DNA of 11,915 nt. Source: Planctomycetota bacterium (GTDB taxonomy: Bacteria > Planctomycetota > Planctomycetia > Pirellulales > UBA7805). The notes under the pieces are model-generated. The model had not been told where the DNA came from. It saw only the letters and a program-made list of their open reading frames with translations, and ran no database searches. The translations under genes and the position numbers were made by a program. Of the stretch, positions 1 to 7,192 are shown piece by piece; the stretch's first letter is position 1, and the number at the start of each line of letters is the position of its first letter. Where the stretch lies: positions 1 through 11,915 of the forward strand of contig JABABY010000046.1 in the NCBI GenBank assembly GCA_014237955.1, in the 5' to 3' direction.

Positions 1-455
1 TGCAAAAGTGCGCGATAGGCATGGACCTCAAAGTAACGACTCCGCCATGCCATCGGGGTTTCGATGATTTCCTCACCGACAACCAGCAATCCGTCACGCG
101 GATTGGCCACGTTATAACCCGATTCGACCTGCCAATCAGGAGTCGAAAAAGAAGCGGTCTGTGGGACCGGGTCAGGACGCCGAACTGTGATGCCCTCGCT
201 TTGGAGAATGTGAATAAACTGGTCCAAGTCACGTTGTGCCGCTTGAACCATTGCATCGGGTGCTGGCTTGCCTGAGAGCAGCTTCAACAATTCCCAGGAT
301 TCCTTGGGGGTGGCTGCCTGCAGCGTCACATGCCAGGGGGGAACTGCCCCTCCGCTCACGCGACCAACAATCACTTCTTCCAAAGGATCCCATTCGTTAT
401 GGGAACAGACGACAAGTTCTTTTTGTTTTGTTAATTCTGTCTCAGCAGTTGCCAT
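1..455 (-). CDS. L-arginine:glycine amidinotransferase-like protein (N-terminal part, runs off left edge)
   Basis: The reading frame opens with ATG at 455 and stays open for 151 codons to the window edge, so only the N-terminal part is seen. The protein is recognisable from segments nearly identical to animal GATM (AGAT): NEWDPLEEVIVGR at about residues 19-31, VPPW just after, SEGITVRRPDP near residue 90, NPRDGLLVVGEEIIE and PMAWRSRYFE near the end. AGAT-family enzymes transfer the amidino group of arginine to glycine or another amine, giving guanidinoacetate (creatine pathway) or specialised guanidino compounds. The catalytic Asp, His and Cys lie in the later part of the protein, beyond this window, so activity cannot be judged. 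The start is well fixed: an in-frame TGA lies two codons upstream and GGAG precedes the ATG by about 12 bases. A promoter-like sequence lies at 522-550. The family is sure; the acceptor substrate is unknown. Confidence 0.88.
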   Translation of the reverse strand, partial: MATAETELTKQKELVVCSHNEWDPLEEVIVGRVSGGAVPPWHVTLQAATPKESWELLKLLSGKPAPDAMVQAAQRDLDQFIHILQSEGITVRRPDPVPQTASFSTPDWQVESGYNVANPRDGLLVVGEEIIETPMAWRSRYFEVHAYRALL

Positions 456-521
456 TCTTCACGAACTCCAAAGAAATGAAACGGTTCCGGGCCACTCCCA
501 CAGGGGGAGGACGCATCAACC

Positions 522-550
522 AACATATATGGATCGAGGCAGTGCGTCAA
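522..550 (-). promoter_or_regulatory. Candidate sigma-70-type promoter of the amidinotransferase gene
   Basis: On the minus strand TTGACG (550-545) and TATGTT (527-522) are separated by exactly 17 bases and lie 67 bases upstream of the ATG at 455. The -35 matches the consensus at five of six bases and the -10 at four of six. It sits in the 213-base gap between the glycine-zipper gene and this gene, where a promoter would be expected. The rest of the gap (456-668) shows no gene or strong hairpin. This is a consensus match only. Confidence 0.4.
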
Positions 551-668
551 ATCATATCGGCCCGGATAAGAACAAGCGGATGGCGTGATGATCGAGTTGG
601 CCGGACGGGAAAGATTTGAGGGCCAGAAGTACCCTGAGAATGTCAAACCATGCTGTTTCGCCGCCACT

Positions 669-1292
669 TTAGAACGGATAGTGGTAGTGGTAGCGATGGA
701 GTGGCCGAGGGGGACCATAGCGATGGTGATAATGCTCCTCTACCACCACCGGATGAGGTGCCGGCGTGGGTGGCAACTCAACAATCGATTGGCGGGGCTG
801 CTCCTGCATGGCCAGCACCACTGCATCGGAAACACCTGCCTCCTTGAGTGTAATTAAATCGCTCGATGTGATGGGCGCCGCCATACCATTTGCGCGAATG
901 TGTGTGACAATCTGCTGCTGGCCAACATTGGCGTTGCTCATGGAAATCACTTCGCTAATTTGAACCGCGCCGGGAGGAATTTCCCGGCCCATTTGAGCGG
1001 CAATCATCGCACGATTGTTTGCTTCAACTTGATCCAAGGAATTGCCGATGACACCGCCCGTTAGAGAACCAACAGCAGCACCCACCAGGGCGCCTTCAGC
1101 AGCATGTCCTGACTGATTGCCGACAATGGCCCCCACGCCGGTACCCAGCAAGCCACCTGTCAGTGCACCGCGATCGGTATGGTACGGAGAGTAACAGCCC
1201 GTGCTGAACGTCCCCAACGCCAAGAATCCGAGAATGGTAAATCCGGACTTCTTTGCGATCTGAGAATATTTTTTTAAGAAAGGAACCATCAT
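669..1292 (-). CDS. Glycine-zipper surface protein, probable lipoprotein
   Basis: A protein of about 207 residues when started at the ATG at 1292. Other starts are ATG at 1289 and TTG at 1304, and none has a good ribosome site. A short basic N-terminus (FLKKYSQIAKK) and a hydrophobic stretch end at FSTGC (Cys33), a plausible but atypical lipobox because Ser rather than Leu is at -3. Residues 42-84 form a glycine zipper (GGLLGTGVGAIVG, then GALVGAAVGSLTGGVIG), a membrane-associating module found in envelope proteins. The middle (about 100-165) is predicted helical, with an ITHIRANG-like segment read here as VTHIRANG and a second helix containing LKEAGVSDAVVLAMQ. The tail is rich in His, Tyr and Pro (HYHHRY, HRYHYHYPF). 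The gene begins 36 bases after the stop of the DUF11 protein, so the two are probably cotranscribed and both act in the cell envelope. No specific function can be assigned. Confidence 0.8.
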   Translation of the reverse strand: MMVPFLKKYSQIAKKSGFTILGFLALGTFSTGCYSPYHTDRGALTGGLLGTGVGAIVGNQSGHAAEGALVGAAVGSLTGGVIGNSLDQVEANNRAMIAAQMGREIPPGAVQISEVISMSNANVGQQQIVTHIRANGMAAPITSSDLITLKEAGVSDAVVLAMQEQPRQSIVELPPTPAPHPVVVEEHYHHRYGPPRPLHRYHYHYPF

Positions 1293-1328
1293 GCCAAGAA
1301 CCAATCAAAGATTCATCCAAAAAGATGG

Positions 1329-3407
1329 CTACTGGTCAGCATAAACGCGCGTACTCTCTTCTTTAGTGACCGGCCTTTTCAAGTCATCACTCTGGATCTG
1401 TACCTGTACCCTCTGATCGCCTGGCTCGACACCTCGGGCATGCACTGTGTAGGTCGTATCGGCCTTCGGCACCAGGCGAGGTAGTGGTTCAAAAACAACC
1501 TGATTGCCATGAATTCTTCCATGGGTCGGTCCATCGGTAGAAAGAGGCTTCAAATCTGGGGGAAGCATCGCCGTTACGACGATGTTACTAGCAACCTTAG
1601 TGCCTTGGTTTAGAACGCGAATTTCGTAAGCGGTATCTCCGCCCACCTCTACGGGATCTTCGACATCAACAACCTCGAAGAACAATGCCGACAAACCTTC
1701 CACACGGACAGTCTCCTCGCTCGAATCGCTGAGGTCACCCTGCGCAGTACTTTCCACGCGCAGTGTATGATCCCCGGACTCTGTCGGAAGGGTCACTAGT
1801 TTGACATTTCCCTGCTCTCCCTCTGGAAGCTCCGCAAGGCTCCAATACACAGCGTGGGTCGAAGCATCATAATGCCCGGCATTGTTTGCCGAGACGAACT
1901 TCAAAGCCCGCGGCAGTCGAGAGACCAATTCAATGTTCTCTGCGGTTGCTGTACCAGGATTCGCAACTTGTACGGTATACGTTGCCTGTCGCTCTAGATA
2001 TCGACGACGTGGCCCCTTAATCGAAACGGCAAGCTGCGGAGCAATGACTTCGAACTTCATAGTCGCTTCGGCAACAAGATGTCCATCACCACGTGCTGAA
2101 AGAACATTTCGCACCACGCCCGCTCGAGCGGCTGTCACAGCCAGTTCAATCTTTCGCGTCTCTTTCGGATTCAAATCACCTACTGCAAACTCCAAATCCG
2201 AACCCGCCGGGTGGCGGATCTCAGGAGGGAGGGTGTCAAAAAGAACAATATCGCGAGCGATTCCTGTCCCTAAATTTGAAATTGTAATCCCGACGGATAT
2301 CTGGTCGCCAATCATCACCTGTCCGGAATTACTTACATCAATTTTTAGTTCGGGTTTTGTTGCCAGCGTACGTCCTGAGGCTTTCGTTGCGAAAATGACC
2401 GAGGCGACACTCCCTATCTCACCTTCAGTATCGGGCATTAATTTGACTTCAATATATTTCTCTTCTCCCGGTTCAAGGGTTCCGAGCGACCAACGTAGGG
2501 TACCGCCATTTGAAGAATCCGCCTCCGGTTTGGTACCCAAGAGATGGGTGCCCTTTGGCACCACATCGTGTACTTGGACATCGTGCGCCGTTACGGTCCC
2601 GCTATTAACGACCTTCAGATCGAAGGTGGTTGGCTTTCCAACCTGGATCTCTTCAGGGACGATCTTTTCCAACACCACTTTGGGACCCTGTGGCCCTTCC
2701 AAATGACGTCCACCGGGATGCCCACCACCGGTCAATCCCGGAGCGGTTGCATTCGCCGCTTGACCCGAGAACCGATTTCCCAGAGTGGTTTGTCGAGCAT
2801 ATCGTTCCGCGGCGGGTGGATTCGCTCGGTCGACCGACTGGTCACGATTGGGCCGATCAAATTCCGGTGCCTTTGGTGAGGTATTGCGGGTTGCCAGGTT
2901 CTGCGGATCGCGATACCTCTGATCGGTATTGTCTGCTGGGTTTAGAGGCTCCGCATGACGCGCCCTGGCGGGCAGTGCAGCCGGTGCTGCAATGGGGGCC
3001 TGAGGAGCATAACGATTGCCCCCAGGTGCTGGTTCATTTTCATAACGATTTTGTGTGGCTCTTTCTGATGGTTGCTTGGGTTCGGCAACCGGGGCCGTGG
3101 CAGGTGGTGCGCCCAATCCGAAAGGATCTCTACGAGGTACTGTGGTAGACTCCGCAGCGGCAGCAGGTAGCGTATCACCTGATTTTCTGGCCGAATGTTG
3201 GCGATTCTTATCCTGTTCTTCACGTGCCGCAGCAGCTTCAAATGCCTGGGCTTGATTGGCAACCGGCCCGGGATGCGGCACCGCATCGTTTGCGGCAATC
3301 GACTCGATCGCGGGATCGGTGCTTGTTTTCTTTGCTTCGGCAATCGCGATACAGCCTAGAGCAGCCACGGTGGACAGCACCGACAATCGAATACACCAGC
3401 GTTTCAT
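1329..3407 (-). CDS. Secreted protein with four DUF11-type beta repeats
   Basis: A 692-residue protein. The frame is open upstream to 3521, but the ATG at 3407 is preferred: AGGAAGAG lies about six bases upstream and the first residues form a clear signal peptide (MKRWCIRLSVLSTVAALG, cleaved near AEA at 23-25). Residues 26-240 are low complexity, rich in Ala, Pro, Gln, Asn and Arg, and look disordered. From about 243 to 690 come four repeats of about 100-115 residues (near 243-357, 357-456, 456-570, 573-690). Each has a hallmark like VVNSGTVTAHDVQVHDVVPKG, VANPGTATAENIELVSRLP or VLNQGTKVASNIVVTAMLPP, and three have a W/V-x-L-x-x-L-x-P-x-E/K-type strand, as in WSLGTLEPGEE. This is the DUF11/CARDB-like immunoglobulin-type fold found in cell-surface proteins and abundant in planctomycetes. 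No catalytic residues are seen. A structural or adhesive envelope role is inferred. It probably forms an operon with the downstream glycine-zipper gene. Confidence 0.87.
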   Translation of the reverse strand: MKRWCIRLSVLSTVAALGCIAIAEAKKTSTDPAIESIAANDAVPHPGPVANQAQAFEAAAAREEQDKNRQHSARKSGDTLPAAAAESTTVPRRDPFGLGAPPATAPVAEPKQPSERATQNRYENEPAPGGNRYAPQAPIAAPAALPARARHAEPLNPADNTDQRYRDPQNLATRNTSPKAPEFDRPNRDQSVDRANPPAAERYARQTTLGNRFSGQAANATAPGLTGGGHPGGRHLEGPQGPKVVLEKIVPEEIQVGKPTTFDLKVVNSGTVTAHDVQVHDVVPKGTHLLGTKPEADSSNGGTLRWSLGTLEPGEEKYIEVKLMPDTEGEIGSVASVIFATKASGRTLATKPELKIDVSNSGQVMIGDQISVGITISNLGTGIARDIVLFDTLPPEIRHPAGSDLEFAVGDLNPKETRKIELAVTAARAGVVRNVLSARGDGHLVAEATMKFEVIAPQLAVSIKGPRRRYLERQATYTVQVANPGTATAENIELVSRLPRALKFVSANNAGHYDASTHAVYWSLAELPEGEQGNVKLVTLPTESGDHTLRVESTAQGDLSDSSEETVRVEGLSALFFEVVDVEDPVEVGGDTAYEIRVLNQGTKVASNIVVTAMLPPDLKPLSTDGPTHGRIHGNQVVFEPLPRLVPKADTTYTVHARGVEPGDQRVQVQIQSDDLKRPVTKEESTRVYADQ

Positions 3408-3553
3408 AACACTCTTCCTAATGATTAATTGATGTATGGGTTTAGTCGCGAGAATGGCATCCCATAAGGCGTTATGCGAGTCAACAATCGACAACGGCAC
3501 CCAGCGCAAAAGACGCACCATGACCGGGTAGGGTAAGTACCAAAACGGGCAGC

Positions 3554-3581
3554 CTGCGAAAAGGTCAATTTGCTGCGAAAA
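3554..3581. repeat. Short direct repeat in the alaC-DUF11 gap
   Basis: CTGCGAAAA occurs at 3554-3562 and again at 3573-3581, a spacing of 19 bases. It lies just downstream of the aminotransferase stop in the 182-base gap that must also carry the promoter of the DUF11 gene. The rest of that gap (3408-3589) also shows a small inverted repeat (CATAA-GGCG-TTATG, 3463-3476) but no convincing promoter or terminator. It could be chance. Confidence 0.3.
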
Positions 3582-3589
3582 AGACCCGA

Positions 3590-4834
3590 TTAGTCGACGT
3601 TTTGGGCAGACAGACAGCGGCCAATCTGACGGACCGCCTGCCGGAGGCGATTTTCATTCTCTACGAGTGATAGCCTCAAAAAGCCCTCACCCGCCGGGCC
3701 GAAGCCAGTGCCGGGACTGACCGCCACATCTCCCTTTTCGAGCAGGAGTGTGGCAAATTCGATTGAATCGCTACGAGATCGCCAAGGTTCGGGGATTGCC
3801 GCCCAACAGAACATACCAGCTCGGGGTGGATCGACCTCCCAACCAAGCCGCCGAAGACCAGCACAGAGGACATCTCTCCGTTTCTGATAAATCTCACTTT
3901 GGCGCAAAATAGCCGCCTCTGTATGGCGTAGGGCCATGATAGCAGCAATCTGGATGGGGGTAAAAAGACCATAATCATAATAGGCCTTGATCGTTCCCAA
4001 TGCGCGCACCATATCGGGATGGCCCGCGCAAAAACCAACACGCCACCCAGCCATATTGTATCCCTTGCTCATCGTCGTGAATTCAACGCCCACCTCTTTC
4101 GCACCCGGCGCTGCCAGGAAACTCGGGGGCTGATAACCATCAAACGCCACATCGGCATAGGCAAAATCACTAATGACATTAAAGGAATAACGTTTGGCTA
4201 ACTTCACAACTTCCTTATAGAAATCCGCCTCGACGGTGACTGCGGAAGGGTTGTGCGGATAATTGACAATCAACAATTTTGGCTTTGGAAACATGTGCTG
4301 GCATGTATGCGCAACATTTGAGAGAAATTGTTCGCTATTTGCCACTTCTAGAGCGATTGTATTGCCGGACGCCAACATCACTGCATACGCATGTACCGGG
4401 AAATACGGAGATGGGATAATGGCTGTATCTCCCGGCCCCATTAAAGCGAGGCAAAGGTGGCTAAAGCCTTCCTTGGAACCAATACAGACAATCACCTCTG
4501 AACTGGGATCGATTCGAACTCCATAGCGCGTCAAGTATTTACTGGCAACCTCACTGCGCAATTTCTCCAAACCCGCAGCAGGACCGTATCCGTGATTTTT
4601 TGGATCCCTGGTCGTCTCGGCTAATTTTTCGATAACCAAATCTTCCGGAGGATCTGATGGATTGCCCATTCCCAGATCAATCACATCATTACCAGCACGA
4701 CGTTTCTTGAGTAACAGCGCGTTAATATTGCCAAAAAGATAGGGCGGCAATCGCTGGACCCGGGAAGCCACCTCGATGTCAAAGGGCTTGGAATAATCGA
4801 CTGGATTATCGGAACTTGCACTGTTGCAGCTCAT
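3590..4834 (-). CDS. alaC: Alanine/glutamate aminotransferase, AlaC-type (class I/II, PLP-dependent)
   Basis: A cytosolic fold-type I transaminase that in its best-known relatives interconverts pyruvate plus glutamate with alanine plus 2-oxoglutarate. Numbering from the ATG at 4834 (414 residues), it matches E. coli AlaC along its length: RLPPYLFG at 28-35, DLGMGNPSDPP at 53-63, GSKEGFSHL at 119-127, NYPHNPSA at 191-198, SDFAYAD at 222-228 (Asp that pairs with the PLP ring nitrogen, and Tyr), SKGYNMAGWR at 256-265 with Lys257 as the Schiff-base lysine, YYDYGLFTPIQ, and FLRLSLVEN near 385-393 with the substrate-binding Arg387. The start is uncertain: the ATG at 4834 has GAGG eight bases upstream, while ATG at 4900 and GTG at 4924 would add 22 or 30 residues not expected from the family. 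It lies between a membrane-anchored PpiC-like gene and an envelope gene, with gaps that suggest separate transcription. LL-diaminopimelate aminotransferase is the main alternative; the AlaC match is closer. Confidence 0.9.
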   Translation of the reverse strand: MSCNSASSDNPVDYSKPFDIEVASRVQRLPPYLFGNINALLLKKRRAGNDVIDLGMGNPSDPPEDLVIEKLAETTRDPKNHGYGPAAGLEKLRSEVASKYLTRYGVRIDPSSEVIVCIGSKEGFSHLCLALMGPGDTAIIPSPYFPVHAYAVMLASGNTIALEVANSEQFLSNVAHTCQHMFPKPKLLIVNYPHNPSAVTVEADFYKEVVKLAKRYSFNVISDFAYADVAFDGYQPPSFLAAPGAKEVGVEFTTMSKGYNMAGWRVGFCAGHPDMVRALGTIKAYYDYGLFTPIQIAAIMALRHTEAAILRQSEIYQKRRDVLCAGLRRLGWEVDPPRAGMFCWAAIPEPWRSRSDSIEFATLLLEKGDVAVSPGTGFGPAGEGFLRLSLVENENRLRQAVRQIGRCLSAQNVD

Positions 4835-4983
4835 CGACGGGGCCTCAATGTATTCGTCGCTAAAACCTTCAGGATAATGTCGAGAGATAACATTTTCCAT
4901 CGTGCTCGGACAAAATGGCCCCACACTACAAAATCGGGCGGGGCAACAATCACAGAAACAAGGCCCAACTTGGCTTAGTTTCC

Positions 4984-5004
4984 AAAAACCCCGGCGGAAG
5001 CGGG
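4984..5004 (-). terminator. Weak terminator-like hairpin after the parvulin-like gene
   Basis: On the minus strand, ten bases past the stop at 5014, CCCG and CGGG flank a seven-base loop and are followed by G and five T. The stem is only four pairs, so this is a marginal intrinsic-terminator candidate. It would separate the parvulin-like gene from alaC. Confidence 0.25.
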
Positions 5005-5013
5005 CGCAATGAT

Positions 5014-6918
5014 TTACCCGCGAAACGGTGTACCTGCAGAACGGTTAGCGCGTTTTTCTGGGCCTACGCCTCGCTTCTTGGAAAGTTCCGGATAATGCGT
5101 GGTGCTGATGTGGGATTGTTCCACAATTTTTTTGAAGTGCCTCGCCATCATAACCCGGTGCTTTTTTTCAAGAATGTCTTCATACAGCACCTCGCGGACG
5201 TCCGGCTTATCGACAGCAACGGGTTTAGTTACACCTTCGCAGAGAAGAAAAACATACTTATCAGCTATCTGGATGAGACCGGAATGCTCACCCGGCTTTA
5301 ACTTAAAGGCTTCGTCCTCAAGTGGTTTTTGCCCACCGTGGCGTTGGATAGGCGGCACAACGCCTCCAAGTGATTTTCCTCCAGGATCAACGGAGTACTC
5401 GGAAGCCAGTTTCGCAAAATTTTCCAGCGTTGGATTCGCCCGATACATATTCCAGACCTCTTGCGCTCGCCGCAAATTGTTCATCACAATAGCACGACAA
5501 CGTATGCGGGGACCGTAATTGGCCTCATAGGCCTTTTCTAAATCTTTCTCCGTAACCTCCACATGGCCCTGCACTAATTTTCGCAATGCCACACTAGGCC
5601 ATACGATGTTATCCAAATACATATCTTTAGATACTTTTTGCTGCTCCTCCATTATTTTGAACCATTTGGAAAAATCGGGCGTTCCATCCTCCTGGGTAAT
5701 ACCGGCTACGCGAGCAGCTCGCCCGACCTCCAATTCCAAATCCTGATCGGTCACCGTCAAATGGGCGCGATCGAGTTCAATTTCAATGATCTTGCGATTG
5801 ACAAGCGCACTAAGAACCTCTCTGCCATGTCTCGCAATACACGCTTCGGCTAATTCTTTTGTGGTAATTGGTTGTCCATTGATCGTGGCAGCAACGCCCG
5901 GCATGTCCTTGCGTAATTGCTCGTCGTTAAAGACATTTTTGACTTCGGCATTTTCCTGAAGTCTTTGGAAAAGATTGCTACCTGCCGTACGCAACTTTCG
6001 CTCGCGAATGGACTCTGCAATGGTTTTTTTTGCCTGGCTCAAATATTCCTCGTTAGGTAAACGAGCCTCAATTTGAGATATACATTGAAGAATCACATAC
6101 TGATCGCCAATCTGAGTAAGGGCCGAAATTTCACCCGACTGCAAGGAAAAGGCCGCCTCCTCAATTTGCAGTTCTCCCAAATGGCGACGAATCGGCTGGA
6201 TCATGCCACCGGAACTCGCACTATTGACGTCCACCGAGTGCTTTACGGCGAGTGCAGAGAAACTATCCGGATCTGCAATCGCTGCTGCCCTGACTTTGAC
6301 CGCGAGTTCGTAATCCTTCAGAACAATCATTCTCGCTTGAACTTGAGGACCGAAACGCGACTCAATCTCCTGCTGAACTTCTTCCGGGCTGACGCTCAAT
6401 TGCTGCTTGGCCAAACGCCGCAGTGCGATGGTGGGCCAAATAATCTCCTCCCGATAATGTTGAGGAGAAATATCGCGATTTTTGCTGAGCATCTTTAACC
6501 ATTGATCCACTGGCAAACCAAATCTTCTCGCCACTTGATCAATTTCCGCATCGATATCTTGTTCGGTGATAACTACGTTTTTCTGACCACATTCCATTGC
6601 GATCAAGTGTCGATTTAAGACGGTCTCCAAAACGCTCTGGCCATATTGGACCAGGCAATTCCTAGCAAGTTCATGGCGAAAGATCTGTTGCCCATTGACT
6701 TTTGCAACAACCTGCATGGGAGGTGGTGTTTTCTGACCTTCTGCAGTTGTGGTTTGATCTTGTACCGTCCGCGATTCGGCAACGGCAAACTCAGGCCCGG
6801 TACTGTAGCGCAGGACGACACAAACCACTAAAGTGAATAAGCCACCCACCATAAGCAGCAACGGACGGACGGATCGTAAAGCGAGGGCTTTCCAGCGAGA
6901 CGATGTGTCATGGGTCAT
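5014..6918 (-). CDS. Membrane-anchored protein with two tandem PpiC/SurA-like (parvulin) units
   Basis: A 634-residue protein. The ATG at 6918 has GGAG eight bases upstream. A basic N-terminus and one hydrophobic segment (about 18-36) suggest a signal anchor with the rest outside the cytoplasmic membrane. The body is an internal duplication. Unit 1 (about 68-328) and unit 2 (about 341-600) each start with a SurA-N-like helical part: VVAKVNGQQIFRHELAR pairs with VAATINGQPITTKELAE. Both have LNRHLI/VNRKII, and IIWPTIALRRL pairs with IVWPSVALRKL. Each continues into a parvulin-like domain (about 190-283 and 468-562) with SGEISALTQIGDQYVIL and PGEHSGLIQIADKYVFL. The family helps fold exported proteins as proline isomerases or chaperones. 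Both usual parvulin histidines are missing in both units, which favours a chaperone or scaffold role. A poorly conserved basic tail follows residue 605. It is divergent from the transporter gene, with a 274-base gap between the starts. Confidence 0.87.
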   Translation of the reverse strand: MTHDTSSRWKALALRSVRPLLLMVGGLFTLVVCVVLRYSTGPEFAVAESRTVQDQTTTAEGQKTPPPMQVVAKVNGQQIFRHELARNCLVQYGQSVLETVLNRHLIAMECGQKNVVITEQDIDAEIDQVARRFGLPVDQWLKMLSKNRDISPQHYREEIIWPTIALRRLAKQQLSVSPEEVQQEIESRFGPQVQARMIVLKDYELAVKVRAAAIADPDSFSALAVKHSVDVNSASSGGMIQPIRRHLGELQIEEAAFSLQSGEISALTQIGDQYVILQCISQIEARLPNEEYLSQAKKTIAESIRERKLRTAGSNLFQRLQENAEVKNVFNDEQLRKDMPGVAATINGQPITTKELAEACIARHGREVLSALVNRKIIEIELDRAHLTVTDQDLELEVGRAARVAGITQEDGTPDFSKWFKIMEEQQKVSKDMYLDNIVWPSVALRKLVQGHVEVTEKDLEKAYEANYGPRIRCRAIVMNNLRRAQEVWNMYRANPTLENFAKLASEYSVDPGGKSLGGVVPPIQRHGGQKPLEDEAFKLKPGEHSGLIQIADKYVFLLCEGVTKPVAVDKPDVREVLYEDILEKKHRVMMARHFKKIVEQSHISTTHYPELSKKRGVGPEKRANRSAGTPFRG

Positions 6919-7062
6919 GACGGCTTCTCCATAAACCGTTTTGCATTAAGAGATTGCATGATCTGCTCCAATAGCAGAGCGAGCGGGGTGGCAGAATATA
7001 GAACTGGTCGACTTAGACGTCAAGAGAATTTTGGCGCCAACCTGGCCTTCATCTAGCAGGAA

Positions 7063-7080
7063 ATAGCTTTGGCAAGCTAT
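7063..7080. promoter_or_regulatory. Perfect inverted repeat in the divergent promoter region
   Basis: ATAGCTT (7063-7069) and AAGCTAT (7074-7080) form a perfect seven-base inverted repeat around TGGC. It lies in the 274-base gap (6919-7192) between the divergent parvulin-like and transporter genes, so it could be an operator or an RNA hairpin in the transporter leader. No convincing -10/-35 pair was found in this gap. It does not match a metal-regulator site known to me. Confidence 0.35.
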
Positions 7081-7192
7081 GCTGGCACTGCCCAATGTCT
7101 CGGGCCACAAAACTTTTCTGGGAAGCAGTTTAAGTATATTTCCGTTCCCACTGCCCAAGCGGCCACCATCTTTTTCCTTTGATCGTTTTTTT

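Noticed and set aside
431..718. A 95-codon minus-strand frame bridging the glycine-zipper and amidinotransferase genes
   Set aside because: It overlaps the end of one gene and the start of the next in a different frame, covers the promoter candidate and ribosome site, and has no family-like composition.
1882..2706. A 274-codon open frame on the plus strand
   Set aside because: It lies wholly antisense to the DUF11 repeats, whose minus-strand translation shows clear domain structure. The plus-strand product is Ser/Thr-rich with no recognisable domain.
2942..3343. A 133-codon minus-strand frame in the linker region of the DUF11 gene
   Set aside because: It is a frame-shifted shadow of the low-complexity coding region, rich in Arg, Pro and His from codon composition.
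3408..3521. N-terminal extension of the DUF11 protein
   Set aside because: The extension precedes a complete signal peptide and a strong Shine-Dalgarno site at 3414-3420, so the open frame upstream is probably chance.
7079..7192. N-terminal extension of the transporter
   Set aside because: The 38 extra residues are Pro/Phe/Ser-rich, do not resemble the family and overlap an inverted repeat; the ATG at 7193 fits better.
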